This document shows, one piece after another, positions 33,060 to 44,289 of a DNA stretch of 64,000 nt (positions within the stretch are counted from its first letter, which is position 1; every line of letters begins with the position of its first letter). The DNA lies in assembly GCA_028015205.1 (NCBI GenBank), contig CM051508.1, positions 14,340,001 through 14,404,000 of the forward strand, given 5' to 3'. The notes beneath the pieces are model-generated. The model ran no database searches and was not told the origin of the DNA. It saw only the letters and a list, made by a program, of their open reading frames with translations. Made by a program: the position numbers and the translations under genes. Source of the stretch: Mytilisepta virgata (taxonomy: Eukaryota > Mollusca > Bivalvia > Mytilida > Mytilidae).

Positions 33060-33400
33060 TTCAATTTTTCGGCATTTTGGTGGGAAATCTTCAATCGCAA
33101 TTTCATAATCTATCTGGAAACCAAATTTCGTCCAAATCGGAGCATTTTGAATTTCTCCGCATTTTGGCGGCCATTTTGAAAATGGCGGCCGATGGAAAAT
33201 TTTCGATGACGGAAATCACTTCGCAATATCATAATCTACTTAGAAAGCAAATATTGTCCAAATCGGAGCATTTTGAATTTCTCTGCATTTTGGCGGCCAT
33301 TTTGAAAATTCTGAAACCTTTATGTATAACCATGCAAGGCCACCTATTTTTGCACCAAGTTTCATTAAGTTTGCTTGAATAATTTTTGAGATACGCGTCG
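33060..33400 (+). repeat. Tandem duplication, unit about 140 bp
   Basis: TCCAAATCGGAGCATTTTGA and GCATTTTGGCGGCCATTTTG occur twice (about 33130-33180 and 33257-33307). An open frame crosses both copies but looks like repeat sequence, not a gene. Confidence 0.75.
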
Positions 33401-33409
33401 GACAAGTTC

Positions 33410-36400
33410 ATGTCTCAGAAGATGAAGAAGATGAAGAAGTAAAGTCAAGAAATACCAAAGGTATATTTAAAAAAAAATAAGAAGAAGAAAGGAACAAAAA
33501 ACAATGTCCCTCAAACATGTTTTGGGGACTTAATAAAGCAGAACGAAACAAAAAAAGGAGTAAGAGTATAAAGCAAGAGTGAGTATAAAAGAGGAGTATT
33601 CCGAAGGTGAAATAAATAAATAAATAAACAAATAGATACATGTAATATTAATACTTGTATGAAACATTAAATACATTAGCATGATACAATAGTTGCATTG
33701 TTATACAGGATATACATCCACATCCACATCATTGAAAAGTCTTGTCTTTGCTTCAATCTTGTTTTTGCTTCAACATTAAGTGGGCATCCTAAAAAGTAGT
33801 TGGTGCATCTACATTCACAAGCAATGATACACGAAACTGCAAATATTTCGCAAAAATAGCCGTATCAAATTATTGTAACTAACATGTAGAATGTAGAATG
33901 TAGAATCAAACCAAGTATAGAACAGGCAAAAGGTTTTCAAGCGCAGCTACTATTGCCTTTGAACCGACGATCGCCACAAATTGTTGATGTAACAACAATG
34001 GAATCTCTTGGTAGATTGTACAATGTAAAAACTGTGTTTGAAATCCGTTACAAATATTGTTAGTGCTTTCGTTTTCAACCTACAAATAGGTACAATGTCC
34101 TGATATGGAATGTTAACGAAAATCATTTTCTATTCTTAATTGATCAGAAAAAATTAAATGCATTAGAAAAAAATTAAAAAATATTGTCTATGATGTTAAT
34201 TAAAATATTACAAATTTCTACTTACGATCAATGAAACAAAGACTCTTTCCTGTCAAATATGATATAATTACACAGAAGTCTAGATTAGTTAACAAAATTT
34301 CTCCACGAAATCAGGCCTGATTTGTTCTTCAGAATGTCAGCTTGAATTGATTATTTGTCCGGCCTAATATGGATTAAATTAGCATTACAGATTCCGCTAA
34401 GCATTAAACAATTGCTTTTGAACAAACCAACAGCTGAGATGGTTTTAATTCAATAAAAGCTCAACCCTCGCAGGTTCTCTAAAAGATACTTAATTAGGTG
34501 TGACACTGAAAAAATATCTGCGTTCAAACTTCTCATCTTCTAAATTCAGTGTTTGCCGTAGTGGGATAATTTCTATTAGAGATATATATATATATGGAGA
34601 GTAAATGTATGACTCTTTGTGAAAGAGACGATATTATTAGATTCAAGTCTTAGACATTCTTAGATTTAAATCGAAATGCAACATATGGGTACAGATTAAG
34701 AATGTTTTAGTATTATTAAGACCTGAAATATAACTCAATGTAAAAAGAAAACACATGTTACTTTGATTTAAAAAACCCCTAAAAGTTAGATGGAGAAGAG
34801 TCAACGTATGAATACAAATGGGAATGCAGATTAGTTGGAAAAAAATCAACAAATGGAGGACGTCTAAAATTATTGTGCGCGCGTTATCCCGCCTTATGTC
34901 GAGTCTAGGTTTCTGAAAAATGTCCATTTACCAATCCATCCTATACCATCAAATGATCAACAACGATCTGGAGAAAAGAATATTACAAGTAATTTGTCTT
35001 TTGTTTTTTAGTGGGCTGTTCAGATTACAAATAAATGACTTGTTGCATATTGAACGTACTGATTATCTACGATTTTGACAAGATCTTGTTACTCATCTGT
35101 GCAATATTTTTCCGAGAGAAAGCATTACGTTGTACAGCTGAACGGAAAATAGTAAACAGCATGTGCATGACGTGCTAATACAAACACGGTTCTTCACCAA
35201 TAAAATTTAACTTCCACAACTGGGTAGACATTTTGCGACCAACATAATTTTGGTTTTTCATTTTCTGTTACTTTACCAAAGAATGGTCTTTACGGGCAAT
35301 GATTCCGGGAGTCTGCAGTTGTATGAAAACCATCATATGAAAGATCTTCACAATCTAGCGTTCTGGACGCCCCTGAAAGTACCATGTGTTTTCATCAAAT
35401 AAACAGCGAAGTTATATGATCTATGCAATAGGTTAACCTGTCTGAGACATGAACATGAATTAAATAAAGATTTCAAAGATATACATGTACCAATATATAT
35501 CTACGGAATTTCATTCATGTAATAGATGCCTTGGTTACAACAAAGTATATACAGACCATTTCTTTAATTAAAAAATTACTCGACTGCAGTTGCAAAGAGT
35601 AATTTATATGAATTCCTGAAATGTTAATTCTAGCCAAGAATGTATTTAATAAATATATCTATACAACTAGCTATAACTGAGATGTACTAATGTTTTGATA
35701 TAAATAAAATACAAAAAATCAAGCTAATTAGTAAATATGCACGTGGGAGGTTAAATAAGTTACTCCAGTTTAATGAAAATTGCACACATAATTAGGTTTA
35801 TATTTATGCCGTTTCTGTCCTAATACGGCGTGTTTTCCACAGAAAATTGCGCAGTCAGAATCGAAAAATTTCCTAGCTGCGTCTCATGAATCTAGGATTT
35901 GGTCTGGCAAGGCCATCTTGTACACCCAGTGCATCAAAACAGGTATAATAGAAAGCGTATTACTACATGTACCACATAGTATACATCTCTTTTTACATGC
36001 GCAGAACTGATTTCCTGTGACAGGGTCCCAAAATGCTATCTTTATCGTTTATCCAGTGTATCAAGATAGATGATCGTAATTTTTGCATCTCTATTTTCAT
36101 TTGTATACCGCTCTTAATCGCATGCACACAACTCATTTCCTGTAACACAGACGCAAAAGGCTTTATTCTGTTATAGCTAATCCAGCAAAAAACATAGGTT
36201 TCATAAAATGTATACTCATACATGTACCACCGAGTATATTGGTCTTAATTGCTTGTTGACTTAGGTACTTGAGCGTATTACCAGCTACTTTGCTTACATT
36301 GTGGTACTTACATAAAGTTAAGATCTAAATTTGCTGCTGCTTAATTTTTGCAAAATAAGTGATTTTTTCCTCCATATATTTTCATAGTTGTGTACATTGA

Positions 36401-38080
36401 CAGAATTTGGTTCACTGTTGGTTTTTAAATTTGGTCTTGGCCTTGCATTTTATATCAGTTTTTCACTTATTCTTACTTTTTAAGTATATATTTACAAACG
36501 TAAAGCACAACGTGATTTGTATCACAGCATTTTGATTAGTATGAGCCCTAAAAATCGGAAGTCTACTTCGTCCTACATTTAGACATTGATAACGTCTCCA
36601 GCGACAATTTTACAATCTTTTCTCCATAATAGGAAAAAAGACGAGTTATTTTTTTAGGTGATGTCGTGGAGTCATATTTTTAACCTTCAAATGAAAGGAT
36701 GCATTTCTAAAAAGCTTTCCAGTAATCAAACATATTATTAGTGTTTACCATTAGCAGGCAGGGAGTCACAGATAACTAACAAAAACATCGACAGCCTGTT
36801 CACAGTCAGGTTTCAACAGGTTATCTAGCTATGAGTCAAAAATGGCTTTCAATTCTAACATTTTTGTGCTAGCTTTTTCTTATCTTTATACAGACAGGTG
36901 TTGTTAAAGGACCATGCACCATACCCATTCTTCCTTATTATATATATACTGTGCGACCTAAAATATATATGAAAATTAGGAGAAAATTAACTGCAACTGA
37001 TTAATCTAATTAATATTCAAAATATAACAACATCCATACACCTTACCATATAATCCGGGAAACAATGTTGCCGAAATAATAATTGTGACGATTTTGATTA
37101 CTATTAAAATAGTTGTACACACTCATTAACTCCATCGTCTTTAAATAATTGTATGTCTTAGAACAATGTCCCACGAGACGAAACATAATTTATCAAAGTG
37201 TATTTTACTTTTGAGATAGTTTCCCATAGGAACATGTTAATTAGTATGTTACTCTTACTTAACGCTTGTTTTCAATATTCAGTTCACAGATGATGCTCTT
37301 TGATTGACAGGTGCTTGATTAACTCCCACGCAAAACCACAGTTAATTGATTTATAGTTTTAAGTACCATAGTAACACACTGTTGATCTTGAATGGTGATT
37401 TTGGTCTTGTATATTCTTATTCTACATTTTATCTTCTTTTTTGTGCATTACCATATATTAAACCAAAATCAAGATGACAAGATCAAATCAAGAAACATTG
37501 TCTACCAATCAATCAATATCGATCAAGACAACTTCGATCTGTTCAGAACAGGTAAAGTTAAACTTTGCAGAACTCATTGGTAACGGTTTTGAACTGGTCT
37601 TAACCTGTCTTTATTGACTGCAAGGCAATACTTGTTATCTTGAAATTTTCTGAAATTTGAATGCATATTTCGAGGATTACGACTCATCAGTTTTGCTGAG
37701 TATGTTGAGATTATTGTAGAGCACGATTCAAATGACAAAGTTATAAAAAAGTCAAAACCATCTACGGACACTGGAATATACTGTCAAACGATACACCAAC
37801 TTGCCATCAGCAACCATACAAACGTGAATAATATATACAGAGATTACCAGACATAACATAAGTACATAACAAGTACTCCCTTTGAAAAAGAAAACAGACG
37901 CATTTTTCGAGGCGTACATCTTCCCGATCGCTTGTTTGTTTACTTTCATGTAGAAAGTACATTCGTACATACATGCCACATATTATTTACATTAACAGTT
38001 AGTAAGTATTCTAGTATAATAGTTATTTATCTACATTTTTGTTTTTAATGGTGACATGTCAACATAAACAAAATCATTGA
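33410..38080. other. Intergenic; no supported gene
   Basis: AT-rich sequence. 35930-36245 holds two or three diverged copies of a unit of about 130 bp (CCAGTGCATCAAAACAGGTA, CCAGTGTATCAAGATAG; TTTCCTGTGACAG and TTTCCTGTAACAC). A decayed hammerhead-family copy lies on the minus strand near 37660-37700 (CTGATGAGTCGTAATCCTCG then AAAT). Confidence 0.45.
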
Positions 38081-38144
38081 TTGACCCCTTATATGAGTTG
38101 TTGCCCTTTAAAGACGCCATTCAGCGTAAACTTTCCTTTAAAGA

Positions 38145-38600
38145 TCTTCTCCTCTGAAACCACTTGACCAGTTGGAACCAGACTTGGCACCAATGGTCCT
38201 TAGATGGTCACCTTTCAGAGGTGTGTCCGCTGACTCGGACTGTCAACGAAGATGGCCGCCACAGCCGAACTTAGTTTAACATAGGGCCCTATGGGAAAAT
38301 TCATTGAAAAATCTTCTTGTCTGAAACGTCTTAACCAATTGGAGCCAGACTTGGCAGCAATGGTCCTTAGGAAGTCCTCTTTCAGAAATACATCCGATTT
38401 CGTGGACTGAACCAAGGTGTCCACAACAGCCAAACTTTTTTTAACATAGGACCCAATGGGAAATTCACTCAAAATTCTTCTCGTCTGAAACTAAAGAGCC
38501 AATTGGAACTAAACTTGGCAGCATTGGCCCTTAGGTGGTCCTCTTTCAGAAATGTGGCTATTGACCTGGACTATCAAACAAGATGACTGCCACAGCTGAA
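38145..38600 (+). repeat. Tandem repeat, unit about 165 bp (CTTCTCCTCTGAAACC family), array 1
   Basis: Units begin at about 38145, 38310 and 38475 with TCTTCTCCTCTGAAACCA-like starts, then CCAATTGGAACCAGACTTGG and GGTCCTTAGATGGTC. The same family forms the array at 43583-44285. Confidence 0.8.
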
Positions 38601-38630
38601 CTTATTTCAAAATAGAATCTTATAGAAAAA

Positions 38631-38748
38631 CCAGCCAAATTGACTGCATCACTTAAATTTTTAGTCCTGCTCAGGGTGAAAAGTTAAATCCAGCCAAATT
38701 GACTGCATCACTTAAATTTTTAGTCCTGCTCAGGGTGAAAAGTTAAAT
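38631..38748 (+). repeat. Exact 59-bp tandem duplication
   Basis: 38631-38689 and 38690-38748 are identical by eye (starts CCAGCCAAATTGACTGCATC). This implies a very recent event or an assembly artefact. Confidence 0.9.
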
Positions 38749-39327
38749 CCAGGTTGGCGATACAGGCTCTTGATCGCCTCTAATTCGTAATGTGATCTCA
38801 GTAGGTATTGTTTGTGATGTCTTGGGTGAGTCTTTTGGTTGGGCAAATTGCTGCTTCATCTAGTTCTTGTGTAGACCAGTTCTCTGAATAATCGTGTTTA
38901 TGTTTCAGGATTATGATCTGTACATTGTGCATAACAGAAATTTGTTTCGGAAAGTCAGGAAACAATGATGAGATATTGAGCATTATTTCTTTTTTCAATA
39001 CAAGTCTGGACATATTGTGCTGAAGATTTAATGGCCAATTTTGTAAAAGAAAATGTATTTTCATTGGATGATCACTCACTTACTTGCAGTATTATATCAT
39101 ATGGAAGGCCATAAGCTTCTCACATCAATGTGTATCTTTGTAGTATGTACTAAACTCATGAAATCGGTTACTAGACAAACTATTACCACATCATATGAGT
39201 TTGGCTAGAGATGTAATAACTAAAGATGTCCTAAAACACACATATATAGAACCATACACATAGAGTAATTCTACGAAGAGCCCAGAGTAACTCTAGACAA
39301 ATAGCTGTATACTGTATACTTCTGGAA

Positions 39328-39666
39328 TCAATGGACTAAAATTGCAGTTGTCAAAGAGGTACAAATAGGGACAAAGACAGCCATACAAATGCTCCAGCAT
39401 CTTTGTAATCTCTGTTGTTCAAAGTTGCTTCAAACAACCATAAATCTTGGTGGACCAGGCGTCGCAGTAGACATCGACGAGAGCCTCTTCAAAATACAAC
39501 CGTTGAAGGCGATCTCAGAATAAGTTGTGGGAGGTTGGACTAGCAGATACGTTCTTCAAAGCTGCTATCATCTGACTGTAACTGGTTGAAAGGAGAGATG
39601 CTGCAACTGTATCACCGATCACCAGAAGGACTTTATAACCAGGTTCCATCATTTCTTCTTATCTTA
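39328..39666 (+). pseudogene. Decayed Merlin / ISXO2-type DDE transposase fragment
   Basis: The frame from about 39345 reads VVKEVQIGTKTAIQMLQ, then CCSKLLQTTINLGGPGVAVD followed by IDESLFK. This is the pattern around the first catalytic Asp of IS1016/ISXO2-like (Merlin) transposases (GGPG...V-D/E-IDES-F). After a stop the other frame gives KLWEVGLADTFFKAAII and RDAATVSPITRRTL, a stop, then PGSIIS. These match the family's W-x-G and RDAATLxPI...PGT blocks. At least one frameshift and several stops show it is dead. N- and C-terminal ends and terminal repeats were not found. Confidence 0.6.
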
Positions 39667-39669
39667 TTG

Positions 39670-40679
39670 GCACGGTACTTACCTAATAATGAAGAACAAA
39701 TATTAGAGTACATTAGTTTATAATAGATAACATAATTTAGGTTTGATTCCATCCTTTGTTAATTATGCCGTTTTTAATAAGGCAATATTTAATTCCATAT
39801 AATGTCATTAAACTACTTATACTTTTAAATGTTAATACGTGATTAGGATTTGAAGTCCCGTTTAAATGTCAGACTTAAATCTTAACAAAACCAATGCATA
39901 AGATGAGAAATTAAATTATTTTACGTGTAAATCCTCGAAACAGTATCAGTCATTCGTTTTTTTTTATATTTTGATTGCGTTTCCCTGTATACTGTATATG
40001 TCATTTCATTAGTATAGCATTGTACATTAATTGTTTGTATAATTGAAATCCTTATTTTATGTTGGATCTATCAATCACGTTTTTCCGAAAAGTGATATTT
40101 CATAATCCAATAAAAAATCATATTCTTCTATAGCGCATTTTTGATCACGCTTCAATGCAGCGGAGTAATAATTCAAGAATTTAAAGCATATTTAAATATT
40201 TCACTAATTGTTTTATACTTCTTAAATTTTAAATATAATTATAAGAATTGCATGCATCATTTTAGTAGTTAAATAGGGTTGTAAAATTGACCGTGTGGAA
40301 ACTTTTCAGCTTCCGCACTTTTTACAAAATGTGCTATGGTCAAGGATTTTGGACGCCGATATATTTTTTATGTGCAATATATACAAAGATGAAACAAGAC
40401 AGTTCACCATTAGAGGAATCTGTAAATTAAAGATGCCATCGCTTTTTTAGATTTTCTTCACATAAAACATTTTTTAAACCTACATTAATGAGTTTTCGCA
40501 CTTAGATTTAATAATATTGTAACTATTTTGCCAATTATACCAATATATTAAATATTTTTAAAAGTCATTCAGCACTATGTTATTGTAGCAAAACTTCATA
40601 TAATTAAAATATTACAGATTTTGAGTTTCCATTGCATGATAAAAAAAAAATAAAAAATTTATCCATTTATTTATTCAAT
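39670..40679. other. Intergenic; nothing recognised
   Basis: Very AT-rich, with no open frame of note. It ends at the foldback element with the heptamer ATTCAAT (40673-40679). Confidence 0.4.
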
Positions 40680-41483
40680 ACGGAAGCCCATTTAGGACCT
40701 ACCAAAAATATAAATTTGAATTCGAAATCACGAATTTAAATCGTTATCACGAATTGAAGAATTCGTTATAACAGATTAAATTCGTGATAACGAATTTTCG
40801 GAATTAGTTATAACAGTTTTTGTAATTCGTAATCACGAATTAAATTCGTTATCACAATTTTGTGTAATTCGTGATAACGGATTAAAATCGTTATAACGAA
40901 TTGTGTAAATCGTGATAACGAATTGTTATGACGGATTAAACTCGTTATAACAAATTTGTAGAAATAGTTATCACGGTTTTTTTGTAATTTGTGATATCGG
41001 ATTAAATTCGTTATTACAGATTGAATTCGTTATAACAGATTTGTTTAATTCGCGATAACGGATTACATTCGTGATAACGTATTAATGGTATTCATTATCA
41101 CGAATTATACAATTTGTTATAACGATTTTAATCCGTTATCACGAATTATAAAAATCTGTGATAACGAATTTAATCCGTAATCACGAATTACAAAGAAAAA
41201 CTGCGATAACAAATTACACAAATTCGTGATAACGAATTTAATCTGTGATAACGAATTATACAATTCGTAATCACGTTTTTAATCCGTTATCACTAATTAC
41301 AAAAAATTGTGATAACGAGTTTAATCCGTTATTATGAATTACAAAAACTGTTATAACTAATTCCAGAAATTCGTGATCACGAATTTAATCCGTGATAACG
41401 AATTCTACAATTCGTGATATCGATTTTAATTCGTGATATCGAATTCAAATTATATTTTTGGGAGGTCCTAAATGGGCTTCCGT
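40680..41483. mobile_element. 804-bp foldback element built of AATTCGTTATCACGAATT variants
   Basis: The termini ACGGAAGCCCATTTAGGACC and its complement GGTCCTAAATGGGCTTCCGT (with one adjacent mismatch) are 40 bp or longer. The whole remaining length consists of quasi-palindromic 16-20-bp units such as TTCGTGATAACGAATT and TTCGTTATAACAGATT. By eye the left half aligns with the reverse complement of the right half over most of about 400 bp, so single strands can fold into one long hairpin. ATTCAAT occurs at 40673-40679 and 41485-41491, a probable 7-bp target duplication offset by one base. It has no coding capacity. It resembles foldback/MITE elements but I do not recognise the family. Confidence 0.8.
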
Positions 41484-41888
41484 AATTCAATCATTTTTTT
41501 GTTTTTGTTCGAGGGAGTCAGTAGAGTCAAATTTATCAGTTTATTTGATTTTTTTTCACTTGTCATGGTTTAAATTAAGATAAACGACAAAAAGACAAGA
41601 TTATTCAATAAATCAATGAATTTAATTAAAGTCTTCTAATTTAGCAAGAGATAATTAATAGAAGGCGCCATTCTAGAGAAGTATAGTTTATCCACAGCAA
41701 TGTTTGTGCAGATGCTACGAAGTAATTTGTCACTCCAGTTTCCGAGTTTGTTGCAAATTATACTCAATTATTGAATTAAGGTAGAAACAGAATGTCATGC
41801 CCGGCAAAATTATTCAATGACAAAAGAGTTACGAGATTAATCGACCAATTTTGACAATATTTTGCACATTCAGAATTGAAAGACGGTC

Positions 41889-42018
41889 TTCCTTTTTATT
41901 ATAAGAATTATGAAACACGATTTTGTCATTCTTATGAAAAGACTAGTAACTTATTCCTTTTTATCATAAGAATTATGAAACACGATTTTGTCATTCTATT
42001 GAAAAGACTACTCACTTA
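41889..42018 (+). repeat. Tandem duplication, unit about 67 bp
   Basis: AAGAATTATGAAACACGATT then TTGTCATTCT occurs in two near-identical tandem copies, each ending near CTTATTC. Confidence 0.85.
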
Positions 42019-42374
42019 TTCATGTTTATCAGATTGCAATAACATGTATTTCCCTTCTGCCCTAAGACTAAAGTGAGGCAAATGTTATTATCTCCCGTGG
42101 TAACTTGATAAGGATTATTGGCAAATCTTTCTCATTAATAATAAGCTAATTTTTATACCCGATTATATAAATCTCTATACAGTGTTCGTGTATGCAACAA
42201 ATACTTTTAATTTGATGATATACAATGTACATATGTATGTATATACATGTACATGTATATTTGCAGTTTCCGTTGTCACGGCTTCGTTCAACAACAAAGC
42301 ATACCCATATACAGAATTAAACTATGTTAGCGGCTATGAATACATGTACCTACATCATATATTTTATATGTAGT

Positions 42375-42640
42375 CGAACCTCCAAGCCAAAAGCAATCCG
42401 CTTTGGTAGACTCGGGGTATCCTGCTACCCTCTCGAGCGCGGTATTACGTGGTCAAAAGCTTTAAACCTACAATAAAATGCTACTCTCCAAAGCATGCAA
42501 CATTTAGGAGAAATGAGCAAAGACTGGTTAGAATAGGTCAGAATCATATGTCATAGTGCGCACTGTTACCGTGTGAACTGCACATTAAAAATCCGGCTCT
42601 GTGAGTCGGTCTTGTACAAAACAGGGTTCACATTCATGTA
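42375..42640 (+). mobile_element. Diverged SINE-like copy, plus orientation
   Basis: The blocks AATGAGCAAAGACTGGTTAG, GTGTGAACTGCACATTAAAA and CGGCTCTGTGAGTCGGTC match, inverted, the copy at 124-362. The A and B boxes are not preserved. Confidence 0.5.
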
Positions 42641-43582
42641 TATAAAATCAATATGTTCTCGTCCTGATATGCATATAATAATTGTCAGTGGGCGTTAAAT
42701 AATAATTCACCACTAAAACCAAAAGTTGTAGTAAAATTTACACACAATTATGTGGAATTCTTTTAAAATGGCGTTTGTCTCCCAATGGTATGAAGATGTT
42801 TGATAATCTTGCATGCGAACTTTTCCATTAGGTGAAGTAATATTCAAAACGGAACTAGCAGCAATACAGATAACTGGTAACAAACAAGATTTTTACTGTC
42901 CACAACTTACTCCCATATTATTATTGTAATCTTGTAAGAAAAGAAAGGACTTTTTTCTGCATCATCATTATGAAAATATTTTCATGGTTTATAGAACATT
43001 TTTTATCGTTTTTGTTCTCATTTCAATACCTGTGTTTCAACTTTAATCCACGAAAAACTTGTCACATATAGCATTTTATAAGGAACAATGAAGGAATTTC
43101 ATAAGTAAGCAAAGTTGAAACATTTAAACCCAAAAATGAGATAAAAACCCCAAGTTTGAGTTTAACAAGTTTGAATAAAAAAATACGAAGAGATTGTGAA
43201 ATTTGACACAAAAATAGGGTGGATGGTGCATAAAGCTTTGGAACTGATAATTTCCACACCCGAAATGAAGTCATATAGCTGTTGGAAACAAGGAAGTAAA
43301 AAGGAGGTTGACGCTCTTTGGCTTCAGTACAGATAATTAGTACAGTTCAAAGCCTCTAATAAAATAAGAGATGAAATGAACTTTGACAAAAAAGATTGCA
43401 AGATTAGATTAGCAGGTTGATAGGAAACAAAAAAGTAAAAAATATTTGCTTGAGAAGCAATTTCATTAGGTTTTATGTCACTGCATTATCAGATTACCAT
43501 TTGATTTATTAGATGGTAACATGTTATAAACAATGAATGTTTTTTTCACTAATCGTATTAATTAAATAGAAAGACATTCTTT

Positions 43583-44285
43583 TTAGCTAACCTGGCCCAA
43601 AGGGCCGTGTGAGCTTTTTTCATCACTAGGCGTCCGTCGTCCGTCCGTCGTTGTCCGTCTGTAAACTTTTACGTTTTGATCTTCTCCTCTGAAACCCCTT
43701 GGCCAAGTAAACTGAAACTTGGTGTGAAGCATCTATGTAAGGACCTTTATAAAGTTTGCATATTTTGATCCGGTCGGGCAACTAATATGGCCGCCTTGAT
43801 GAATTCTTGTTTCTCTGATTGGTAAAAATTTCAAAAATCTTCTCCTCTGAAACCGAAAAGCCAACTGAACTGTAACTTGAAATGAAGCATCCATGGAAGG
43901 ACCGTTATAGATTTTGCATATTTTGTTCCGATCAAAGAACTTATGTTGCCACCATGATGAATTCTTATTTCTGATTGATCAAAATTTCATAAATAATATT
44001 TTCTGAAACCACAAAGCCAAATCAGCTGTAATTTGGTTTGAAGCTTATGTGGAAGGACCTTTATAAATTTTGCATTTTTCTTCCCGGCCGGGCAACTAAT
44101 ATGGCAGCCATAATGAATTCTTATTTTTGATTGGTCAAAATTTCAAAAATCTCCTCCTCTGAAACCATATAGCCAAATTAACTGACACTTGGTATGAAAC
44201 ATCTATGCAAGTTCCATTACAATTTTCACTTGAAATAAAATGGATTGATTGTGGGACTCTCAGGTGAGCTATAGAGTCTCAATTC
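43583..44285 (+). repeat. Tandem repeat, unit about 155 bp (CTTCTCCTCTGAAACC family), array 2
   Basis: A head with CCTGGCCCAAAGGGCC and GTCCGTCGTCCGTCCGTCG leads into four units starting near 43678, 43838, 43993 and 44145. Each has CTTCTCCTCTGAAACC-like, GCCAA...CTGAAACTTGG and GGACCTTTATAAA blocks. It ends near CTCAGGTGAGCTATAG. Related to array 1 at 38145. Confidence 0.8.
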
Positions 44286-44289
44286 AGCT

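Noticed and set aside
33077..33382. 101-codon plus-strand frame.
   Set aside because: It consists of two copies of a tandem repeat and has no recognisable domain.
40680..41483. Possible simple satellite.
   Set aside because: Defined inverted termini, mirror symmetry of the halves and a probable target duplication argue for a transposable foldback element instead.
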